Shown: in pieces, positions 34,143 through 41,014 of the stretch
Numbering within the stretch: the first letter of the stretch is position 1
How the letters are laid out: the number at the start of each line of letters is the position of its first letter
Assembly: GCA_003599145.1 (NCBI GenBank)
Contig: QZIT01000005.1
Span: 253,961 to 317,960 of the forward strand
Source: Candidatus Woesearchaeota archaeon
Lineage (GTDB): Archaea > Nanobdellota > Nanobdellia > Woesearchaeales > UBA9642
Direction: 5' to 3'
Length of the DNA: 64,000 nt
Position numbers and translations under genes: made by a program
Notes under the pieces: model-generated
Told to the model about the DNA's origin: nothing
The model's database searches: none
The model's input: only the letters and a program-made list of their open reading frames with translations

Positions 34143-35232
34143 AGTTTTTCAAAAATTCTTTTTTAAATCTTTGAAACGTATTTTCTTTTATCGCTGTTCT
34201 TATTTTTCTCATGAGCGCGTTCATAAAATAAATATTGTGAATGCTTCTGTATCTTTTTCCTGCAGGCTCGTTGATTTTGCTTAAGTGATGCAGGTAGCCT
34301 TTAGAAAAATTTTTGCAGACAAAGCAATCGCATGATTCGTCGATAGGTTTTTTATCCACTGCATATTTGCCTTTATCCAAATCAATCTTGCCTTTCCAGG
34401 TGAAAAGAGAATTGTGTCTTGCATTCATGGTGGGGAAAACACTGTCAAAACAATCAATGCCCTTTTCAACACATAAGACGATGTCCTCGGGACTTCCAAC
34501 TCCCATGACATAACGCGGTTTTTCTTTTGGCAAAAATGGAGTGCAGTAATTGACTGCCTTGTACATTAATGGTTTTGGTTCTCCAATAGCAACACCGCCG
34601 ATGGCAACACCGTCAAAATCCAATCCTGCAATAAACTTTGCGCTTTTTTCCCTCAAATCTTTATAAAATCCTCCCTGCACAATGCCAAAGAGCAATTGTT
34701 TTTTATCCGAATGATATTTCAAGGATTCTTTTGCCCAAGCATGCGTGTTTATCAAAGATGCTGCAAATTGTTCTTTTGTTGCTCCATAAGGGCTTACATC
34801 GTCGAGCATCATCGCAACATCGCTTTTAATCGTCATTTCAATATGCATGATTTTTTCAGGCGTCAAGAGGATGTTCTGTTTGTTAAAAGGATTGGTAAAC
34901 TGAATGCCCTTTGCAGTAGTTCCCTGCATGAAGCTTTCTCTGAGCATTTGAAAGCCGCCGCAGTCAGTAAAAATAGTTTTGTCAAAGTTCATGAACTTGT
35001 GCACTCCATCATACTGCTTCATGACCTCTAAACCGGGTTTTAAGGAAAGAATAAACGCATTGCAGATAATGGCTTGCGTTTTTGCAAGCGCATAATCGTC
35101 AACGCCTACAAATTTTCCCACCGCCTTTGTTGCAACAGGCATGAAAAAAGGAGTTTCTACCGTACCATGCCTTGTTTTTAATGTTCCTGTTCTTGCAGAG
35201 CCGTGTTCATGAGTTATTTTAAACATACCCAT
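34132..35232 (-). CDS. tgt: tRNA-guanine transglycosylase, bacterial-type length
   Basis: Exchanges guanine for a 7-deazaguanine in tRNA. 366 residues: TRHGTVETPFFMPVAT, IFTDCGGFQML with catalytic Asp, MMLDDVSPYGA, LLFGIVQGG, MGVGSPEDIVLCVEKGIDCFDSVFPTMNARH with the nucleophile Asp, and zinc site CDCFVC with a later His. Archaeal ArcTGT is about 580 residues with a PUA domain that reaches G15; this one stops where bacterial and eukaryotic Tgt (acting at G34) stop. ATGs at 35232 and 35226 are both possible, 20-25 nt after TTTAAAATAC. Confidence 0.92.
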   Translation of the reverse strand: MGMFKITHEHGSARTGTLKTRHGTVETPFFMPVATKAVGKFVGVDDYALAKTQAIICNAFILSLKPGLEVMKQYDGVHKFMNFDKTIFTDCGGFQMLRESFMQGTTAKGIQFTNPFNKQNILLTPEKIMHIEMTIKSDVAMMLDDVSPYGATKEQFAASLINTHAWAKESLKYHSDKKQLLFGIVQGGFYKDLREKSAKFIAGLDFDGVAIGGVAIGEPKPLMYKAVNYCTPFLPKEKPRYVMGVGSPEDIVLCVEKGIDCFDSVFPTMNARHNSLFTWKGKIDLDKGKYAVDKKPIDESCDCFVCKNFSKGYLHHLSKINEPAGKRYRSIHNIYFMNALMRKIRTAIKENTFQRFKKEFLKNFTA

Positions 35233-35309
35233 AAGAAAAAGAGGCGTATTTTAAAGGTTATTGTTTTCAACCGTGTTTAGCCAATAGGGGCAATTGGTTC
35301 ATCAGGAAA

Positions 35310-36500
35310 CTAATCAGGAAGTTCTTCTGTTTCTTTTTTTAATCGTTCTTCGAATTCGTACTGCTTTTCTCCTTCGTGTTTTTCCATGTTTAAGAGCAAA
35401 AGCAATTTTTTTGCCATGGCAATCTCGTCAAAATGCACTTTTAACTGCCCTGCATTTTCCCTTATTAATTTTTCTTCGATTTCCTCTGGGGTTTCCTGGC
35501 TGACTTTGACTTCTTCAAAATCCTCGCTTACTAATTTATTGGTGTTTTTCATCACAAAAAATGCAGATTTGCTGTAGAGATAGGCAAAAACATCCCTAAA
35601 ATTGATATCGCTGGTTTTTCCTGTTATTTTTCCATGCAGCCGTAGCAAGACAATAGTGTCAATGAATTCTTTTTTTTCAAGCTTCTGCATGAGCAAATCA
35701 TAAATGTCATTGCTGTGCTTATGGGAAACATCAAGGTCAACGCAAAAAACATTTTTTACTACAATAGGCTGATAGGTTATTTTGCCGTCTTCATAAAGAT
35801 AAAAACCACCTGTTTTTAGTTCCTCAAGCTCTTCAAAATTCGCGGGAAATAAAGGACCAGGATAAACAATTTTTCCATAGTCAGGCTCGTCTTTCTCAAA
35901 AATATAATGGACATGGCCTCCTGCATAGTAATCGCAATGTTTAGGAAGCAAGCTTAAAGGAGCGCTGTTCATGGATTCATACCCCTTAGGTTTAAATTCG
36001 CTTAAGCAGGTGTGAAACATGAAAATTTTGAATCCTTCTTCCTGCTCAATATTTTCCTTGATTAAGTTTTCGTAAAACGTCCTGTCAAGCATGCCTCTTT
36101 TTCCTAAAATGCCTGTAATTTTTGCCCCAGAAGCATCTTCTGTAAACTTTAACTTTAATTTTCCATCGTGCACAGAACCTTTGACCACATTGATCAACAA
36201 TCCTGCCTCTTCGAGAACATCAAGCATGGTTTTCCCCGAAGGAGAAAAATCATGGCTCCCTGCGATGGCATAGACAGGAATATCTTTTTTCTGGAGTTTC
36301 TTTAATTCTTTAACAACGAGTTTTAAGCTGTCGATAGGAGGAAGCGCCGTATTGAATAAGTCTCCTGAAATCAGCACAAAATCCACTTTTTTTTCCAAGC
36401 AGACAGCAACTGCTTTTGCAAAGGCAATGCTGCTCAATTCCTTTAATTTAGGGTCTCTCCAGCTTCCAATATGCACATCTGCCATGTGGGCGAATTTCAT
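35310..36500 (-). CDS. mre11: DNA repair exonuclease Mre11
   Basis: 396 residues. Phosphoesterase motifs: HMADVHIG, LISGDLFN, AIAGSHDFSP (GSHD in place of GNHD), FHTCLSEF, and YYAGGHVHYIF with YPGPLFPANF. This is the Mre11/SbcD pattern with metal ligands intact. The C-terminal acidic helices (about residues 300-396) would bind Rad50. The partner gene rad50 is about 28 kb away, whereas the two are often adjacent in archaea. Confidence 0.92.
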   Translation of the reverse strand: MKFAHMADVHIGSWRDPKLKELSSIAFAKAVAVCLEKKVDFVLISGDLFNTALPPIDSLKLVVKELKKLQKKDIPVYAIAGSHDFSPSGKTMLDVLEEAGLLINVVKGSVHDGKLKLKFTEDASGAKITGILGKRGMLDRTFYENLIKENIEQEEGFKIFMFHTCLSEFKPKGYESMNSAPLSLLPKHCDYYAGGHVHYIFEKDEPDYGKIVYPGPLFPANFEELEELKTGGFYLYEDGKITYQPIVVKNVFCVDLDVSHKHSNDIYDLLMQKLEKKEFIDTIVLLRLHGKITGKTSDINFRDVFAYLYSKSAFFVMKNTNKLVSEDFEEVKVSQETPEEIEEKLIRENAGQLKVHFDEIAMAKKLLLLLNMEKHEGEKQYEFEERLKKETEELPD

Positions 36501-36614
36501 AAAAACAAGGAATATTTTTGAGTATATATAGTTAGTTGTTAGAAAATAAAATTATTTAAAACGAAGCTCTTGCAAAAACAAAAAACATATATAGACGAAT
36601 GCCTTAAAAGAGGC

Positions 36615-36854
36615 ATGGCAACAAAATTAGAAGTTTTTTTCGTTGTTCTTATTGCATTGATTTCGGTTGTTGCACTTGCTTTGTTTTTAAGAAGCTACGG
36701 CCATGATTTATTGGGTGAGGCATTCACAGGAACAAAAACCTGCGGCTGCACTGATTTCTACAGGCCGGTGTGCGGTGATAATTTAATAACCTATGATAAT
36801 GCCTGCGTTGCTGTCTGCAATAGGGCTTCTGTTTTTTATGAAGGTGTTTGTTAA
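36615..36854 (+). CDS. Membrane-anchored Kazal-type domain protein
   Basis: 79 residues from the ATG at 36615, about 25 nt after a CATATATAGA box. One membrane helix (residues 5-24: LEVFFVVLIALISVVALALF), a short linker, then a Kazal-like domain: CGCTDFYRPVCGDNLITYDNACVAVC and a last Cys at the C-terminus. The spacing C-x-C-x7-C-x10-C-x3-C-x10-C and the PVCG...Y.NAC core match Kazal inhibitors. It would face outside the cell. A protease-inhibitor role is inferred only from the fold. Confidence 0.8.
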   Translation: MATKLEVFFVVLIALISVVALALFLRSYGHDLLGEAFTGTKTCGCTDFYRPVCGDNLITYDNACVAVCNRASVFYEGVC

Positions 36855-36902
36855 TTAACAAACTTTATAAATCATTTTTTCTTTATGCAGGCGGGGGAAA
36901 TC

Positions 36903-38003
36903 ATGAGGATACATGTTAAAAATTCTTATAGTGTAGTAAATCCTAAAAAAGCTATCGACAGTTTTGGAACACTGACAACGCCGCACATGTTCACAAGAGT
37001 TTTTGGAGAAGATACTTGGGAAGATGGATGGATTGACCAAAGGCATTCCATAGAACTCGATCCGTCTGCATTTGTGCTTCATTATGCAGGCAATGTCTTT
37101 GAAGGCATGAAGGCCATAAGAACCGTTGATGGAAACGTCAACATCATCAGGCCCCATGAACACGCAATGCGGTTTAACCGTTCATGCGACAGAATGGTTG
37201 CTCCTGAAATGCCTGAACCAGAATTTATTGAAGCAATAGATGCCTTAGTGCATATCGATAACGGATTTGTTCCTGACAGCAATGAAGGAGCCTATTGCTA
37301 TATACGACCTAATATCATTGCAACGACACCTGCACTAGGATTAAACCCTCCTGCAGAATTTTTATTTTACATTATTTTATCTCCATCAAAGCCTTTTTTT
37401 GGAGCAAATCCTGCACCACAGAGCTTGCTGGCAGTTGATCAGGCAAGAGCGCATCCTGGAGGAACAGGACAAGCAAAAACAGGAGGCAATTATGCAGGCT
37501 CTTTGTTATTTAAAAAAAGAGCAAGAGACCACGGACATATTGAAGCACTGTATATTGACCAAAATCAAGTTACCGAAACAGGAGCTGCAAATTTTTATAT
37601 GATTAAAGACGGTGTTTTTATTACTCCACCTTTAAACGGCTTTGAGGGAAAATCAGGAGTTATTTTGCAGGGAATAACCAGGAAATCTATTCTCGAAATT
37701 TTGCCTGATTTAAACATTCCTGTATCGGAAAGAGCAATAACCCTTGATGAACTGCTCACGGGCATCACCACGGGAAACGTAACTGAAATGGGCATCATGG
37801 GAACAGCTGCAGTAATACAGCCTATAAAAACGATTGCCTACGACAGGGGAACGTACACTGTTGCATCACAACAGCTAGGAACAATAACCTCTGCAGTAAG
37901 AAATCACCTTTTGAATATTTACAGAGGCATTGAAGAAGATAAGCATAACTGGCTGCATCCTGTTACAGCTGCGTCGTTATCAATGGTTTATCAAGAACGA
38001 TAA
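36903..38003 (+). CDS. ilvE: Branched-chain amino acid aminotransferase
   Basis: PLP class IV enzyme, 366 residues. The Lys motif QAKTGGNYAGSL, EALYIDQNQVTETGAANFYMI, the GVILQGITRKSIL segment and the TGNVTEMGIMGTAAVI region correspond to BCAT type II. Start at 36903, preceded by GGGGGA; another ATG at 36885 is possible. The last 41 nt overlap the 3' end of map on the other strand. Confidence 0.92.
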   Translation: MRIHVKNSYSVVNPKKAIDSFGTLTTPHMFTRVFGEDTWEDGWIDQRHSIELDPSAFVLHYAGNVFEGMKAIRTVDGNVNIIRPHEHAMRFNRSCDRMVAPEMPEPEFIEAIDALVHIDNGFVPDSNEGAYCYIRPNIIATTPALGLNPPAEFLFYIILSPSKPFFGANPAPQSLLAVDQARAHPGGTGQAKTGGNYAGSLLFKKRARDHGHIEALYIDQNQVTETGAANFYMIKDGVFITPPLNGFEGKSGVILQGITRKSILEILPDLNIPVSERAITLDELLTGITTGNVTEMGIMGTAAVIQPIKTIAYDRGTYTVASQQLGTITSAVRNHLLNIYRGIEEDKHNWLHPVTAASLSMVYQER

Positions 38004-38850
38004 CACTGTGCTCTGCCTGGCTCACTAATCCATTTGCTTTTTCTGGCAATGGCGGATGATCTTTGATAATGCCGAGATTCATTAATTCTTTTAAGGCAAA
38101 GCTTGTTTTTCCTAATCCAAATTTCCTCACAAGCCATCGTCTAGCAAAAGGCAATCCATTATACTCCTGAATTTCCCTTAAAACTTCCCTGCTGAAAGGG
38201 CTTCTGACAGGTTTATTGGCTACCTGAGCAAAAATCGTTGGATTGCTACTTTCATATATCCAGCCTTGCCCGTTGGTTGCAAAAGGCTCAATCGCAATAA
38301 CCATGCCCTCTGCTAAAACTGTTTTATCCTTCGTATCAAAATTAGGAATGCTGGGATTGCTATGAATTTCCCACTGATCTAATCCATGGCCTGAAAGATT
38401 TTTTATAGGTGTTAAATTATACGCAGTAATGGTTTCCTGAATGGTTCTTCCTATTTCTCCTAACGTAACTCCTGGTTTTACAATAGAAAGCGCATTCTGC
38501 AATGCTTTCTGAGAAGCTTCAACAATGTCTTTATGATTGCCTAAATCAACGGTTACTGCAGAATCTCCAACAAAACCATCAACATGGCAGCCAACATCCA
38601 ATTTCACTAAATCTCCTACTTTAAAGACCGTTGCATCGTCGTGATCAGGGCAATAATGTGCAGCTATATGGTTAACAGAAATCTGGGCAGGAAATGCCAA
38701 GCCAGCATTCTTTTTTTTTACAAACTCCTCAACAGCATCAACAACATCCAAAAGTTTAACCTCTGGCTTGATTAAATTTTTTCCATAAGCCAACGCTTCT
38801 GCAGTTATTTTTCCTGCCTGTTTGTATTTCTCGAGTGTTTCCTCATCCAT
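37963..38850 (-). CDS. map: Methionine aminopeptidase (type II, archaeal)
   Basis: 295 residues. Metal ligands in order: VKLDVGCHVDGFVGDSAVTV (two Asp), SGHGLDQWEIHSNPSIPNF (His), AIEPFATNG (Glu) and the C-terminal SQAEHSVIV (Glu). FPAQISVNHIAAHY provides the conserved His. The helical insert marks type II. Convergent overlap with ilvE. Confidence 0.95.
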   Translation of the reverse strand: MDEETLEKYKQAGKITAEALAYGKNLIKPEVKLLDVVDAVEEFVKKKNAGLAFPAQISVNHIAAHYCPDHDDATVFKVGDLVKLDVGCHVDGFVGDSAVTVDLGNHKDIVEASQKALQNALSIVKPGVTLGEIGRTIQETITAYNLTPIKNLSGHGLDQWEIHSNPSIPNFDTKDKTVLAEGMVIAIEPFATNGQGWIYESSNPTIFAQVANKPVRSPFSREVLREIQEYNGLPFARRWLVRKFGLGKTSFALKELMNLGIIKDHPPLPEKANGLVSQAEHSVIVLDKPLITTQL

Positions 38851-38942
38851 GCTTATGGCGATTAATCGGTTGTTTATAAATATTTAGGAAACTTCAAAAA
38901 AAGTTCAAAAAGTATAAAAAGACGAGTACAAATAAAAGAATC

Positions 38943-39368
38943 ATGAAAACACATGCACAATGCGGCATTATTCTGGAAAACAAAGAAGGAAAAATTCTTT
39001 TGCAGTTAAGAGACAATAAAAAAACAATAGAGTATCCCCATTGCTGGGGAACGTTTGGAGGGGCTATTGAAGATGGTGAAACGCCCTTGCAAGCCGTTAT
39101 CAGGGAAATCAAAGAAGAGCTTGATTATGATTTAAAAAAACCAGAGCATTTTGGCACCTTTCCTTTTGAAAAATACAGCATTTTTATGTTCAGGAAAGTT
39201 GACGCCCAAATAACCATAGAGCAATTAAACGTTCGTGAAGGGCAAAAAGGAGCGTTTTTTTCTTTGGAAGAAATACGAACATTGCCATGCGCCTTTAACT
39301 GCAAAGAAATTGCTGAAATCTATTTTAAAACATTCAGCTCCAGAAAGCATGCAAAAAATCATCAATAG
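38943..39368 (+). CDS. NUDIX hydrolase (MutT-like)
   Basis: 141 residues. Nudix box GAIEDGETPLQAVIREIKEELDY intact, preceded by CGIILENKEGKILLQLRDN and WGTFGGAI, as in 8-oxo-dGTP or CTP pyrophosphohydrolase types. Its last 35 nt overlap the minus-strand gene at 39334. Confidence 0.9.
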   Translation: MKTHAQCGIILENKEGKILLQLRDNKKTIEYPHCWGTFGGAIEDGETPLQAVIREIKEELDYDLKKPEHFGTFPFEKYSIFMFRKVDAQITIEQLNVREGQKGAFFSLEEIRTLPCAFNCKEIAEIYFKTFSSRKHAKNHQ

Positions 39369-39690
39369 TTTTTTTTGCGACAGGCTCTTCAGGCAGCGCA
39401 AGGACTTGCAGTGCATCTCTGTATTTGATAGTTTTTGGCTCATCAAACGTTAAAATGTGCACAGGAGCAGATACTACGCGAGACTGCCAAGCAAGCATCC
39501 CTGATAAAAGATATTGATTCATTCCCCATGCCGTCCAGTAAGAATGGCACTCAGGAAATTCATCTCCCACATGTGTCATCCAATCTTCCTTTGGCTTGTC
39601 TTTCCTTCGCTTATCTCCTCTTGGACAGTCTTGCAAAACAGCCCGATAAATACCCAAATCTCCTGCAATCACGCGATAATATTGCTGCAT
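39334..39690 (-). CDS. Conserved-looking hypothetical protein
   Basis: 118 residues from the ATG at 39690 (another ATG at 39702). YYRVIAGDLGIYRAVLQDCPRGDKRR followed by DWMTHVGDEFPECHSYWTAWGMNQYL and an SAPVHILTFDEP strand read as a compact alpha/beta domain, but I cannot name it. It ends inside the NUDIX gene. It starts just past the small peptide gene at 39692, so it belongs to the signal peptidase transcript. Confidence 0.55.
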   Translation of the reverse strand: MQQYYRVIAGDLGIYRAVLQDCPRGDKRRKDKPKEDWMTHVGDEFPECHSYWTAWGMNQYLLSGMLAWQSRVVSAPVHILTFDEPKTIKYRDALQVLALPEEPVAKKTIDDFLHAFWS

Positions 39691-39691
39691 G

Positions 39692-39781
39692 TTAATAAAC
39701 ACCCATGAAAACAGTCAAGGCAATAATAAGCAATGCAATGACGCCAAATAACGCTCTTTTTATTTTTTTAAGTTCGTGCAT
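39692..39781 (-). CDS. 29-residue membrane peptide downstream of signal peptidase
   Basis: Reads MHELKKIKRALFGVIALLIIALT then VFMGVY: a basic head and one membrane helix. AAAGGTGATT lies 2-6 nt before the ATG and overlaps the end of the signal peptidase gene, 10 nt upstream. Too short for usual annotation. Composition, ribosome-binding site and tight placement support it. Confidence 0.6.
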   Translation of the reverse strand: MHELKKIKRALFGVIALLIIALTVFMGVY

Positions 39782-39791
39782 AGAATCACCT

Positions 39792-40277
39792 TTAATAGAT
39801 AATGGCAACAACAACACGCTTTATCTGAGAAAATCGCACTCTTCCAGGATCGCTGGTAGGATTATTGTCTCCTTTCAATACAAAATAGGTTCCGTCTTCG
39901 TCATTGCCTTTATAGACAACCCTATGGATAATGGTGCCTTCTGCATATTGAGATTTATAGGCAACAATATCCCCTACTTGAATTTCATCCTCTGATTTTG
40001 GAACAACTTCAATGGCATGGCTGTTTTCATTCAGCACAGGCTCCATAGAGCCAGTAGCCGTAAACATAGCCCATTCAGGGTCTTTAATGTCCAAAACAAC
40101 TCTGTTGCTGTAGACTTCAATTTGATTTTCTTTAATTCTGTCTGAAGGTGTTTTTACGACTTGCTCTGTTATCTGTACGGTATTCAAAGGCATTTCCTTA
40201 TGCAAGTTTGCATAGATGCTTGTAGAAAACACTCCCAAGAAAAATACCAAGATAAGGATGATTATTTTCTTTAGCAT
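39792..40277 (-). CDS. Signal peptidase I (archaeal/ER type)
   Basis: 161 residues from the ATG at 40277. One N-terminal membrane helix (KKIIILILVFFLGVFSTSIYA), then the S26B catalytic domain: nucleophile in FTATGSMEPVL, IQVGDIVAYK, IIHRVV with His replacing the bacterial Lys, and the KGDNNPTSDPGRV box. It removes signal peptides at the outer face of the membrane. Two small genes follow in the same direction. Confidence 0.92.
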   Translation of the reverse strand: MLKKIIILILVFFLGVFSTSIYANLHKEMPLNTVQITEQVVKTPSDRIKENQIEVYSNRVVLDIKDPEWAMFTATGSMEPVLNENSHAIEVVPKSEDEIQVGDIVAYKSQYAEGTIIHRVVYKGNDEDGTYFVLKGDNNPTSDPGRVRFSQIKRVVVAIIY

Positions 40278-40394
40278 ATAAATCCCCAATAGAGATAATA
40301 GGTATTAGCTCCTTTATAAAGTTTTCTATTTTGTTGTCTTTTATTAGTAGTTACATTAGGAAATATTTATAAAGCAAACAACGATTCCAACAGC

Positions 40395-40976
40395 ATGCTA
40401 ATACGACATACAAGACCGAGCGACGCAGACCAGATTTATGAACATTTTCAGAGTGCGCAGGTCACTGAAAAAGACATTCCAAGAATGCCTAAAAGAGGAT
40501 TTTATGAATATCCTTTGAGTTTTAAAGATATGGCTCAGAGAGCAGGCAGTCCATTGTCATTCGTCATGGAAGAATCTGGAAGGATCAGAGGATATGTTTT
40601 AGCGTATACCGTACAGCAGCTTTCAAAAGAAGACCCTATACACCAATACGTTGCAATGCTAGATCAAAGTGTCGTTTATCTTGACCAAGTTTTTTTGCAT
40701 GCTCAGTTACCCTTGCCAATAGCGGGAAGACTATTTGATGTTTTAGATAGTCTATTGCAGAATGAGAAAGTGCCTGGCGTTGTTGCTGCAATTCCTGAGC
40801 ATCCCTGGAAAAACCAAAGCTCCGTAAGAATGGCTTATGCAAGAGGATTTTCGCCAAGAGAACTTATAACAACAGAGAAGGTTGGCCTGCGCCTATTCAC
40901 AAAACCCTATTTGCGATTAGACAACCCATTCGAAGGATTCGGAGATAGTGCGTTAGTCTCAACACATTCTTTTTAA
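40395..40976 (+). CDS. GNAT family N-acetyltransferase-like protein
   Basis: 193 residues. Opening IRHTRPSDADQIYEHF is typical GNAT, followed by MEESGRIRGYVLAYTV (strands 3-4), VVYLDQVFLHAQLPLPIAGRLFDVLDSLL at the CoA position and NQSSVRMAYARGFSPRE (GF motif). The pyrophosphate loop R/Q-x-x-G-x-G/A is weak (LPIAGR), so activity is uncertain. TATTTATAAAG at 40365 and an upstream TTAGTAGTTA motif precede the start. Confidence 0.7.
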   Translation: MLIRHTRPSDADQIYEHFQSAQVTEKDIPRMPKRGFYEYPLSFKDMAQRAGSPLSFVMEESGRIRGYVLAYTVQQLSKEDPIHQYVAMLDQSVVYLDQVFLHAQLPLPIAGRLFDVLDSLLQNEKVPGVVAAIPEHPWKNQSSVRMAYARGFSPRELITTEKVGLRLFTKPYLRLDNPFEGFGDSALVSTHSF

Positions 40977-41014
40977 AAAGAAAATTTTATATAGCCTTTC
41001 CATTAAAATAAAGA

